This document shows, piece after piece, positions 33,596 through 43,908 of a DNA stretch of 64,000 nt. The stretch spans positions 303,246-367,245 of the forward strand of contig NC_034012.1 of the NCBI RefSeq assembly GCF_000346465.2. The letters are read 5' to 3'. Origin of the DNA: Prunus persica (taxonomy: Eukaryota > Streptophyta > Magnoliopsida > Rosales > Rosaceae). A program made the translations under genes and the position numbers. The stretch's first letter is position 1; each line of letters begins with the position of its first letter. Below the pieces are notes generated by a model that ran no database searches, was not told where the DNA came from, and saw only the letters and a program-made list of their open reading frames with translations.

Positions 33596-33744
33596 GGGTG
33601 ATGCTAGGGAGACCAACTTTAGATACCAACTTGTGTACCAACTCTCTAATAGAGGTGGAGCCCACCAATACAATGGGTCTCACACTCTATTAGAGAGTTG
33701 GTACACAAGTTGGTATCTAAAGTTGGTCTCCCTAGCATTTTCCC
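33596..33744. mobile_element. Palindromic MITE, 149 bp
   Basis: About 60-base arms (tgctagggagaccaacttta at 33601 inverted at 33718-33737) are nearly exact inverted copies around a short centre. The flanking direct repeat actgtaaa (33588-33595 and 33745-33752) gives 8 bp, or 9 bp if the adjacent C is counted, so hAT or Mutator type is undecided. Its transcript would form a miRNA-sized hairpin. Confidence 0.9.
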
Positions 33745-33752
33745 ACTGTAAA

Positions 33753-34039
33753 TTAATAGGACTCAGAAATAAATCATTCCTAAATGATTGGATGGAAAGA
33801 GCAATCAACGACATAAAAATGGAATGCATAATCATACACTTGAGATGTTTACAAGGTCCAAGTGACGTTACAGTAGTAGCTAGCCACCAGCTATAGAGCT
33901 ACAAGAAAATAATTAAAACCTGATCTGATGATGACGATGACGATGACTGTTATGATGATGATGATGATGATGGTGAGTTAAACAAACTGAACTGTATATG
34001 TTTTATGTATGTGCAGAGGCGCATCTGCTCGCTGAATGG
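33753..34039. other. Spacer with (GAT)n microsatellite
   Basis: Contains an imperfect (GATGAC/GATGAT)n run at about 33924-33972. No gene recognised. Confidence 0.6.
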
Positions 34040-34798
34040 TTAAACGGCAATGGGTTGCCGTTGAGCTTCAATCCTGATTTCCTCCTTCATTTTTCTTATA
34101 AATTCTTCGAATTTTTTGTTGAGTTCATCTGTACTAGTAGTGGCTAAGTAGTCATTAACATGATTTGTTTCCAGCTCTGGTGTGTCCATCTCTTCTTCTC
34201 GTTGCTTTATCAAAGATTCACTTCCTCCTCCTTTTTCTTCTGCGCTAAAAGCTTGAGGTATTTCTTCCGCCTGCAATAGAGTCCCATTTTTAAGTTCTTC
34301 CTGTTGTCCATCTCCGTCGTCGTCATCTTCTTCTTGTATAGTTGGCGATTCCCCTTCATCTTCACCAGCAGCATAAGCGATGGCGTCCGGATCTAGAGAC
34401 TCATCGTGGGATTTATGATTATTAATAGAGGTGGTGCTGCAACTGAAACTGCAAGTGCAAGAATGATCATTGGATTTGGAAGTAGTAGTTTTTGCAAGAA
34501 AAGCAAGAATTCCATTACAAACGAGAAACATGTACTTCCTCTCTAGGGCGCGGGTGAAGATTGAGAAAAGCAACGTGGAGAAATAAACATTGAACTCAGT
34601 GAAGGAATAGGGAAATAAAGAAAAACCTGATGAAGAAGAATAGCAAAGAAGAAACAAAGACAACAAAGAGACTGAGAGTAGAAGCTTCAAAGTCCTTTTC
34701 ATCAACAACCGGCCCAAGTAGAACAAGTACTTGTCCGAATATTTTTTAGGCACAGCAACGAGTTTCTGATCCTCATCGTTACTTTGATCCATAATCAT
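34040..34798 (-). CDS. Acidic membrane protein with C-terminal DUF761-like motif
   Basis: A 252-residue intronless protein. Residues about 33-57 (LMKRTLKLLLSVSLLSLFLL) and 64-83 form hydrophobic segments near the N-terminus, and about 90-105 (YMFLVCNGILAFLAK) a third. The middle is very acidic (EEDDDDGDG). The C-terminus ELNKKFEEFIRKMKEEIRIEA resembles the DUF761 motif of plant cotton-fibre-like proteins. The layout (hydrophobic N-terminus, acidic linker, DUF761 end) is common in plants, but function is unknown. Start at MIMDQ; the next ATG two codons on is equally possible. Confidence 0.75.
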   Translation of the reverse strand: MIMDQSNDEDQKLVAVPKKYSDKYLFYLGRLLMKRTLKLLLSVSLLSLFLLCYSSSSGFSLFPYSFTEFNVYFSTLLFSIFTRALERKYMFLVCNGILAFLAKTTTSKSNDHSCTCSFSCSTTSINNHKSHDESLDPDAIAYAAGEDEGESPTIQEEDDDDGDGQQEELKNGTLLQAEEIPQAFSAEEKGGGSESLIKQREEEMDTPELETNHVNDYLATTSTDELNKKFEEFIRKMKEEIRIEAQRQPIAV

Positions 34799-35551
34799 AA
34801 CTGCTGCTTATAATTATATATTAATTCTCTTCTGTTGTGGAAGTGAAGAGAACAGAAGAAGGTAGGTTACAACTTACAAGGGAGAGAGGGAATGAATGAA
34901 TACGTTTCTTATTAATTGGTATTCGTGTGTTTCTTATTAAGGAGTGGGCAGGGAATGGAGCGTTTCAGACAATTATTACACGCATGGGCGCAGTGCAGGA
35001 GAGGGCCGCCCAAATCAGTGTTAAAAAAGAGAAAGACATCAAACTTGAAAGAATAATGAAGATGTTCTCTTGAAGTTTCTAGCTGTCACCACTAATCTAA
35101 ATCTAATAATATTCTACGTCTAGTCTAGGAGTCTAGGAGTCTAGGAGTCTAGGAGTCTAGGAGTCTAGGAGTCTAGGACATGGTGGTAAGTAAGACTGCA
35201 GTGCACTAACAAAATGTTATTCCCTTGGGTTGGCTTGGGTCCACACGGCACAAGGGGTTTCCAACTCCTTTCACCTTCATTCCTCTTCAACACATTATTC
35301 ACCATACTATATATAATTCTATAATTACGTGCTACTCTACACCATTTGATATTTATAATGTTTCTTTGAACAACTTTGTCTTTTGCTTCTCGCTTCGCTC
35401 TCTTTTTTTCTTTCTTTTTTCTCTCCTCTCTTTCTTTTTTAATTATAATAAATATATTAATTAAGACATTTATTGTCAAGGAGGCATGGAGCTCGAGATG
35501 AAAAATAGAGAGCGGAAATTAAAAAGCGGCCCCACAAATTACTTTTTAAAA

Positions 35552-35582
<31 letters not shown>

Positions 35583-36595
35583 GAGTAACTCCATAAACAA
35601 TGGACGTCTATAAAAGAAAAGAAGGGGAGGAAAAAAAAATCACAACTTAAACTCATAAAACAAAAAACCCAGCTCCGTCCATTTCTCACAACTCTTCGAA
35701 CGAACTCATAGAAATCTAAATCTATCTCCTCAAATTCAGAAATAAAATGACTTCTTAATTCTCTTTTTTTTTTTGCAATCAAAACTCAGAACACAAAAAC
35801 TCTAACTCCACCCAAGGATATATGTAAATAGTATATAGTATACAGCAGCAACATTTTCTTTGTAGTCATATTGTTTAAATATAATGTAAGCTTGGTTAGG
35901 TACGGTTACGAATATAATCATCATCATGGACACGGATTCACGGAACGGATGATCAAGTGACAAAGTGACATAAATTTATTGGACAGCTAGCTTTTAAAAA
36001 GAAGATAATAGAGAAAGAAGTTTGACCAGGATCTTCTTGACAGAGTACCTTAATTTGCAAGAATAATCATGCCCTCCAATTACGGGTTCAGCAAAACATC
36101 CTACATTTAATTAGGAAATGGAAATACACCGACGTACGCTTGGCAATGGCATTATGGCAAGCCGATGTTAATGAAGAAACTGACATTATTAATCAATTAT
36201 TAATTAATTATTATTGTATAATTTGAGTAGCTAGCTAGCTAGCGCCATTCTCTCGCACTCAAATGCATGTACAGAGTACAGACATGATGTATTCATTTCA
36301 CTTGTACATCTATTAATTGGTTGGTCACAGCAAAAATAAGTGAGGAAGGCAAGGCATACATATATAATATATTAATTAATTGTCGAATTACAATAATAAT
36401 AAGGTAGTACTATACTGCGAAACACATAAAATGCACATAATCAGAAGCCTCTTATCCTATATTTCTTACATAATAGGTACGCCATGCTCACACATATATC
36501 CATTCATCGATAGGTACGTATGTGTCCGATATTACAATAGAAAATAACGAACTAATTATTAATTAAAGAAAATAAATATTGTTGAGTGATATATA
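34799..36595. other. Intergenic with simple repeats
   Basis: Includes the promoter of the DUF761-like gene, an 8-bp tandem repeat (separate entry), a CT-rich run near 35395-35440, (ATT)n at 35552-35581 and AT-rich DNA. Open frames at 35165-35479 and 35546-35782 are low-complexity and not supported. Confidence 0.45.
35119..35178. repeat. 8-bp tandem repeat (gtctagga)n
   Basis: About seven perfect head-to-tail copies of gtctagga, preceded by a degenerate copy. No coding role is seen. Confidence 0.95.
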
Positions 36596-36922
36596 TCAGT
36601 ACTGATCAGGCCACAAGAATGCTCCGATTGCATATGCCCTCTTTTGTTCAAGGGTCCCTTGGAAAGCAAGCCCGTATTGCTCGAGGAGCAGGTCCACCTT
36701 CCACTCCTCCATCTTCTCATAGTCCGCCTTTGTGTAGCGAGGGTAATGAAGGGGCATCTGAAATCCTCCTGAGCCTGAACCTGAAGGATGCATTATTTCT
36801 GCACTCTTATTGGAGTAATTAGAAACCACCTTCTTCATCACATGACCTCCTCCTAAGTCTGAGCCTGAGCCTGAAGGATGATGATCTCCTTCAATATTAT
36901 TACTAGGGTTAAGGTTGCCCAT
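36596..36922 (-). CDS. DUF7722-type small plant protein
   Basis: 108 residues from the ATG at 36922. The N-terminal half is Ser/Gly/His-rich and probably disordered. The conserved C-terminal block is FQMPLHYPRYTKADYEKMEE followed by WKVDLLLEQYGL and ending GAFLWPDQY. This is the signature of DUF7722 plant proteins, of unknown function. The frame stays open upstream to an ATG at 37135, passing through the residues LSWLLHSACHV, which look conserved, and through a GA microsatellite read as Arg-Glu repeats. The true start could therefore lie upstream. Confidence 0.8.
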   Translation of the reverse strand: MGNLNPSNNIEGDHHPSGSGSDLGGGHVMKKVVSNYSNKSAEIMHPSGSGSGGFQMPLHYPRYTKADYEKMEEWKVDLLLEQYGLAFQGTLEQKRAYAIGAFLWPDQY

Positions 36923-37004
36923 CACCCTATTAAAGTATGAGTCGACCTTTGGGTACAATAAAACATGGCAAGCTGAATGAAGAAGCCAACTCAAAGCTGC
37001 AGCC

Positions 37005-37005
<1 letters not shown>

Positions 37006-37044
<39 letters not shown>
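37006..37044. repeat. (CT)n microsatellite at the 5' end of the DUF7722 gene
   Basis: About 19 CT units. Read on the gene's strand it is (GA)n and lies in frame with the coding sequence as alternating Arg and Glu codons. Confidence 0.95.
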
Positions 37045-37049
<5 letters not shown>

Positions 37050-37182
37050 CTTCTGATCTCTCTCAATCTCAAGCTAAAACGAGAGAAAGAGAGAGATTCA
37101 AAGGAAGAGGAAATTATTAGGATATATAGTATCAATCAAGCAATTGATATTTGATCTGCAGCAAGTTTATAGTGGCTTAAGC

Positions 37183-37193
37183 CCGTATTTATA
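37183..37193 (-). promoter_or_regulatory. Probable TATA box of the DUF7722 gene
   Basis: On the minus strand the sequence reads CCTATAAATAC, a good TATA box, about 265 bases before the ATG at 36922 and about 50 before the upstream in-frame ATG at 37135. Confidence 0.55.
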
Positions 37194-37355
37194 GGCCTTC
37201 AATATATAAAAACTGCCTAATATCACATTCCTTGGAGTGGTCCATACGATACGATACGATATTTCAATTTAATAATAAAAGGGTTTGAAATTTAGTCGAG
37301 CGCTGCAAACCAAATAGTAGTGATCATAGTTATCATCATCACCAACAACATCAAC

Positions 37356-37396
<41 letters not shown>

Positions 37397-39590
37397 GAAT
37401 TAATAGGATACTCAACTTGTTTTGCGGAGTGGTTATTAGTCACTATTCTTATATAATGAAAATAGCAACAATGATTGAGTTGCGTATTAACACATCATCC
37501 ATTTCCCAGCTTCGCATTAATTATATATCTTCAATAATATGTCAAGTGACTTTCTTTCTACCTATGATTTCATGACCTCTTTAATTTTGCTAATTGAATT
37601 CTCGTACATGAATGACTCAACACCACAAAAACTAAAAAGGCTCTATCTAAGATTAAGATAAGGGCATCATTAATGGGCTGTTTTCTTTTTTCTTTCATTT
37701 TTTTAAAATAAATTTTATTAGGTCGTATTCTAATGAGGTTGCTTGTGCCCGAATCAAAAGTTTATACTAATGATTTTGCAATCAATCTATGCCAAGTTTT
37801 GTTGCCTGAAATCGGTGTTGCGTGACACGTACTATGACTTGAGATGAAGATTATCCTACGGCCATGTTGATGTGTAATTACATAATTACATTATCAGAAG
37901 AAAACAGACACGACTGCTTAAGTATAACTCGATGAGTCAAGCGGCTAATAATCAACAAGCCTGAGAGAGAGATTCAACTTGTATACCACTTAAAACGTAG
38001 AGATATAGAGACCCAACAACATGTTACATATATTTATCATAGTTATTGACCAAAAAAAATATTTATCATAGTTACCATAAATGGATGCAGTAAATTAATA
38101 CGCAGCACGTGCGAGCTTGGTTAGGGGAATGATGTCCAATTACTACTTCGATCTGGTTCAGCCAGCACCAGCACCAGCAGTAAGTATAATACTAATTAAC
38201 TATGAATCAATCACTTCAGCTGTGATAAAAACAGTTTAATTAAGCTAATGTGGGATGCGACTGAGGACTTGGACGGTGGATGAAAAGCCAGCCAGCCAGC
38301 CGGGCCCAGCAGCAGAGCAGCTGCAGCCTGCATGTATGCAGATGCATCCTCCCCCTGCTCTCTGCTTTTGCTTTTGGCGGCTCTTTCACATAATTAAAGT
38401 AGCCTAATTTCTCTCCTTCATTGTCAGTCATATTGTAGTTGACCTTGACCCCTACTACTAGTGGTTCAAATTCAAATCCAATATCCACGTATATCACTGC
38501 CTGCCTGTGATGTTCTTTTTGGTTTGCTGCCTCATGTTATAATCTATTCTAGGTAGCTAGCTAGAGGCTAGAGCTAACCAGGTCTTAACTCTCTTACCAT
38601 AATGAAGTTGCTGGCCATGGCCCATGGGGTGCAATTTCTTCTTGGGAAATCTTGAGGCTGATATCCTTCTTTATTATTGACCAAAAAAAGATATCCTTCT
38701 TTATTGTGTTTGTGTATTTACACACTGTGAATGCACCAACTGCTTTTAGGACCAGTAATTTATTACTTATATTACTGAAGAGGAGGAGGAGGAGGAGGAG
38801 AGGTCATCAGGAATCAATAGAGCATCACTTTAATTCCTGATTTTGCTGCTGGTTCCTAAAGCTTTGTTTGTTGCACTTTTCATTATAGATCACCTTTATC
38901 ATCATGACATTCGACTTCAATATTGAATCACGCCAAAAGGATAACTTCATATCGAATTCCTATGCTTTTCTTAACATGCACATATATATATAGTCCAAAC
39001 TTTGACCCAAAATAAAATGAAATGCCTTTTCTTTCTTTTTCTTTTTTTTTTTCTTTTTTTTCAAATTTTCAAACCCGGCCGTGTGTGTCGGCCCTTGTAG
39101 TTCTGGAATCTGGACAATTCATTGGGACATAGCCACATAGGTAGGTACGCTAGCTGCAGTCAACGAGTCAACAACTTTCCCATGCAAAATCCGAAAAGCA
39201 ATGTCAGTTCTGTAATAGATGGCACATTGAAGTCCAATTTCGAATGAATGTAAATTAATGTCTTCGAGCTATATATATTATATAGCTTTGCTCTCTCCCT
39301 TCCCTTATTAGATTCAAGTTTCTTCCGCATCAGATTTGCTGAGCTATGCACCACCACCACCACCTTCTTCTTTGGTTCTTGAACAACGCATGCACAGTGG
39401 CTAGCTATATTTCTCTCTGAAAGAGTAAGTGAGATTCATATACATGTACTTTGTTAGTTTGCCCCCATTAAGATGCATATGCATGCTTTTACCTGCTATT
39501 TTCTTTTTTGGTATGAAATATTTGTTGACATGCAGCATAGCTAGCTGAAAGCATATATACTATATCGAAGCAAGCAACTGATCATCCGTG
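37194..39590. other. Intergenic, AT-rich
   Basis: No supported gene in 2.4 kb. Seen: (ACGAT)n at 37243-37262, (AT)n at 37362-37388, (GAGGAG)n at 38780-38799 and a T-rich run at 39027-39062. The 85-residue open frame at 38240-38497 (minus) has no domain. The last few hundred bases form the promoter and leader of the TPD1-like gene. Confidence 0.4.
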
Positions 39591-41094
39591 ATGAGATTGA
39601 GAGGTGTACTGATGAATGGCTGCAGCAGGAGACTTTTCATAGCTAATTCTGTGGCCTTGATGATCATCTGTTTCGGTTTTATTATGATGCTTATTGCTTT
39701 GTTCTTCGGTACGTATATTATATATACAAGTTTCATTTTTTTGGCAACAGCGAGGGCCGGCCATTTTTTGATCGTTTCCCTACACCCACCATAACTCTGT
39801 TTTGGAAGTTACTTTTTAGTTTCCAGATGAAATTGCATGCCCTCATTGCCATGGTGCTGGATCTAGAGTCTAGACTATACATATAATTATATCATTTTTG
39901 ATCATTTGTTTATGGGAGTGTTAAGCTCATTCATATCATTTGATCTTCAAAGTACTTTCCTCATGTCATGACCGATTCCGTTCTAATGAAAACCACTTGG
40001 GAATCTGTTTCTCGAAATGCAGTGATTGATCACTTGGGAAGTAGTGTTGGGGAAGCAGTTGGCATTAATAATAACAGGCTGGTCTTTTCCAATGAAAGCC
40101 ACACTGCAGGCCTTGGTCATCGGAAGCTGTTGCAGTCAACTGGTGGTAATACTAATATTTAAGCCTATGGCTACTCTACTCTCTTATTAATCTTTGACCT
40201 CCGTTTTCTTCAAATTTGTTTTACTATTTTTCTAATTTGCCATGTATGTCAGTGTAACTCTCTCTTTAGCTACGTAGTACACTTTGACTTGATGAATAAT
40301 TGTCTAGATTGCCTAGACAAGGTAAGACTGGATTATTATAATCAGAAAGCTAGAGCCTAGATATGAATTTTGCTTTGACATGATTGGGCCTTTAAATTTC
40401 TCAAGATCATTATAATCCATAATGATCATGTGCGCTGTGGTTGGTTGATTTTGGACCATCTGATTCTGATTCATTTCTGCCCCAACATTAATCTGTCAAG
40501 TCTGACTCCAGCACAATGCCAGGTGTTAGAATGTGATTGACTTGTGTCCAGAATTGCTATGGAAGCCTTTTATTACTAACCCTCTAGGTAAGGAGGTCTG
40601 GGCAATGCTTGATTGGGTTCAATTTTTAGGTGTAAGAGGACGTGGTTAACGTGTCTAGCCTCACATCAGTGTAATTTAATTAATTTGGGACAGTAATAAT
40701 AATGTGCAGTAAGTTAGAAAACTTAACTAATGATGTGCATGCAGATGCAGATGATGATGGAGGAGGAGACATGAATCGTATTGGGGCAGCATGCTCAAAA
40801 GACGACATAGTGATATTGCAAGGCCAAACAGCCCCACTTCCCAATGGAATTCCAGCCTACACGGTTGAGATCCTGAACGCCTGCGTTCCGGGTTGCAGCA
40901 TATCCAACATTCACGTCAGCTGTGGGTGGTTTAGCTCAGCCCGGCTGGTCAATCCAAAAGTGTTTAGACGCAAAGACTTTGATGACTGCCTAGTCAATGA
41001 TGGTGAGGCTCTAGGCCCTGGAGAAACCCTCTCTTTCCAGTATGCCAACAGTTTCCGCTACCCTCTATCAGTTTCATCTGTAGTTTGCTGCTAA
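39591..41094 (+). CDS. TPD1-like secreted cysteine-rich protein
   Basis: Three exons, 39591-39708, 40023-40145 and 40745-41094, join to 196 residues. The end of exon 2 could also be 40142, which removes one residue. The N-terminus is a hydrophobic signal/anchor segment ([21 protein letters not shown], about residues 20-40). The conserved TPD1 core starts at [13 protein letters not shown]. It continues with [32 protein letters not shown] and [19 protein letters not shown], with the family's paired cysteines. TPD1 is the ligand of the EMS1 receptor kinase in tapetum specification, and small TPD1-like relatives act elsewhere. Which paralogue this is cannot be told by eye. Confidence 0.9.
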
Positions 41095-41419
41095 ACCAAC
41101 ACCAACCAAGCTCCAAGCTAGCTAATATATAAATCTTTTGTTCTTATGCAATCTTTTGTTAATAAGTTTGCTTGACTTTATAACTGAGTCTAGAGATATA
41201 TAGCTCTCTTCAAAATGAAAATAAATAATTACCAGTTGCCAATCTTGGATAACAATAAGATTTCAAAGCAAAAATTAACTTTGGACTACTCCAAATTTGC
41301 GTTGCGTTGCGTCTAGAGAAACTGTAATAGGAAATGAACTTCCTAGTCGACATGCATCAAAAAGTCACTTTACTTACATAATAGATATAGGGAATGAATC
41401 CACATTCAAATATATCATT
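41095..41419. other. Spacer between convergent TPD1-like and Ycf33-like genes
   Basis: Shared 3' flank of two convergent genes. Nothing further recognised. Confidence 0.45.
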
Positions 41420-41995
41420 TCAATATCCGTAATCATAAGTAAAATCAGAGACACCAACCATGGCTGTAACCACTTGGGAAAGGATGAAGATACCGCCGGC
41501 TAATATTACCAACACCAGAATTGCAGAGATGGGGTTCTTCAACAATTCGTATATGGGCTGGAAGGTAGCGTACAGAGCACCTGTGCTCACTGTGAGAGCA
41601 TAAAGTCCATATCTCCTAACATTGTCCCAAAACTCTTCCATCAGCGGCCCTTCAGGACCCAAAGCCATAGCTTTCTGCCCGTCCATCCCCATCAGAAACA
41701 CCACAACTCCAACAGAAACAACTCCCATTATCAAATTCCTTGACCTCGACGACGACGAGTTCCCACTGACTTGTTCATGTTGTATAACTAAGGACTTGGA
41801 TTTTCTAGCATATGCTACTGTTGGTGGAAGGACACTTGTAGCTTCAGAAGGTAGAGATGATAATATTGTTGGATATGCATGGTGTTTTTGTTGTGAAGTA
41901 GTGGGGATGAGAAATGAAGGATTTGAAGTTGAAGTTGAAGTTGCAAGATATTTGGTTGGGAGGTGGAATTGGGAGCTCAATGTAGACATTTTCAT
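41420..41995 (-). CDS. YCF33: Ycf33-like plastid protein, nuclear-encoded
   Basis: 191 residues in one exon from the ATG at 41995; a second ATG lies two codons on. The N-terminus is rich in Ser, Thr and Pro, with few acidic residues, as in a chloroplast transit peptide (about residues 1-80). It is followed by a hydrophobic segment (LIMGVVSVGVVVFLMG), then EEFWDNVRRYGLYALTVSTG and a second hydrophobic helix (ISAILVLVILAGGIFILSQV). It ends VGVSDFTYDYGY. The last about 85 residues match the Ycf33 family, encoded in red-algal plastids and cyanobacteria and moved to the nucleus in land plants. Thylakoid or envelope membrane location is likely; function is unknown. Confidence 0.88.
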   Translation of the reverse strand: MKMSTLSSQFHLPTKYLATSTSTSNPSFLIPTTSQQKHHAYPTILSSLPSEATSVLPPTVAYARKSKSLVIQHEQVSGNSSSSRSRNLIMGVVSVGVVVFLMGMDGQKAMALGPEGPLMEEFWDNVRRYGLYALTVSTGALYATFQPIYELLKNPISAILVLVILAGGIFILSQVVTAMVGVSDFTYDYGY

Positions 41996-43908
41996 TTGCT
42001 CCCCCAACCTCTATCAAACACAACACAAGAGTGCTCTCTCACTGCTAAGCTAAGCTATACCATCTATTATCCTTTCAAATTTTCAATTGGGAGTTTGTGG
42101 ACATCATTGCTTGGCCTTCTTATCTCTCTTTATTCAGGATAAGGGAAGGTCAAATTTCAGTGTGGGAAGCTACCATTATCTTCTCCCTTGCCAATATTAA
42201 TAGCCTATCATCTTTTGCCACACAGACACAAATCACATCATCCTTCACCAGTAACATTCTGTTATATGATGAAATAAAAGTCCCTTGTGGCAAAAGAATA
42301 TGATGGGTTTACAATACTTTTCCAAGTTCATGGGCACAAATGTAAATAAGGCCGTTCTTCTTGTACTTCATCTGTCGAGATTTTAACAATATTTGATTCA
42401 ACTCTATGCACATAGGATATGAGTGATTTTAGGGTAAATTTGGCATTGATGTGCAGTGAAAATAATCACTGTCAGATTTGTTATGAGAGAATGATGTTTA
42501 GTGTTTGGTAAACTTTTTGTTAAAAGTGTTGTTGGTACTAATTCTTGCATAATCAGAAAATGATTGCCGCATAATCACTAAACTCATCGCCTCTTCGAAA
42601 TTGATTCCTACATAATTAGAAAATGAATGCAACTCATTAACTACTTTCTCTTATAACTTTCTCTCGTGACAATTTTTAACAATAAATGATTTTTTCATAG
42701 TTTACCATATGGGCTGGGGTTCCCAAATTTTTTTAAAAATTACACATTACTTTAAATAAGTAATGTCAAACGGACACTAATTTTACTAATAAAATTGAGG
42801 GTGGCATACTCACCCTCAATTCACTTACTTTCATTATTTATTTCCTTTTTTGGGTCAGCTTAATTCACTTATTTTGATTTTTCCACTCATCTTCTTATGT
42901 GGCATTAAACTTTTTCTCAAATATAAACTTACCAAACGTAAAAAAGTAAATAATTCACAAACTCATTTTCCCACAAAACAAACGCGTCCTTAATTCACTT
43001 ACCTTTTTCTTTTATTTATTTATTTATTTTGGGTACTTACTAAGTACCACGTGTCCAAAGAAGGCCGCAATTGAAACGCATAGCCTCCCGCAAATCTCAC
43101 AATTCCGAGGCTACCCTCCCCATTTTGCTCCACTTCTCCCTCACCAGATGTCATGGGCTGCCTTGGTTCCCAAGCTCTGCAAGCCCTGACTCAAGTCCTG
43201 GCGCCCCCTTTTCTCTTCCTCTCTAAACATTAGGTCATTCAGTCGCTTCTTTGAAGTTCCATTGACATTTGACGACCTACTCTCTGCTCTCTGTCTCCTC
43301 CCACGCCCTTTGAACTAAAGCTCACTCTTTTTATGCTCCGCCTCAACCACTGAAAAACCCCACCTTTTGTTTCTTTCTTTTTCGCTTTTTGAGGCTTCTT
43401 CGTCATCCTCATGCTTATAGACAAAGGGTTACCTCGCTAATCATACGGTCATCGTTAATGCCATTTCAGTCTCCTGCTTGTTCCCCTCGCCTTTGAAGCC
43501 AAGCTGAGTGATAGACCCAGTTCCTTTTTTTGAATTGGGTCTAGGTTTTAGAACCCTAGTTCTCTCTCCCTTTCACTTTTGGCCAGTTTTGTTCACTTTG
43601 CCTCATACGCACTTCCTTGGAGGCTGTTTGGCTCCAAGAATTTCCGCCTCTTGAGTATACTAGCAACGGTAGGTTTCTCTTTTATACCCCTTTTTTTTTT
43701 TCAATTTAATTTTTATTTATGTATAATTTACTTTACTTTTTTTTGAATGGGATTGAGTTTTATGAGAACCCATGTTTTCAGTTAGGGTTTCATAGTCAAC
43801 TGAGTTGGTTATTTGAGTACCAAAACGCTCATCACTGGTAAACTTTGGAATTTTCAGGTAATGTGATAAAGGGGGTTTCTTCTGTCATTTTGGGGCTCCC
43901 TAAATAAT
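41996..43908. other. Divergent promoter region, Ycf33-like and BAH-Agenet genes
   Basis: No coding region. 43100-43668 is CT-rich and looks like leader of the BAH-Agenet gene. A donor (CAACG|GTAGGT at 43669) and acceptor (TTTTCAG ending 43857) define a likely 5'-leader intron. An open frame at 43239-43424 (minus) is not supported. Confidence 0.45.

Noticed and set aside
37921..37950. tRNA-like stretch (actcgatgagtcaagcgg)
   Set aside because: No cloverleaf with A and B boxes at proper spacing could be drawn; I found no convincing tRNA in the window.
38240..38497. 85-residue minus-strand frame
   Set aside because: No domain, no neighbouring exon that extends it, and composition typical of chance frames.
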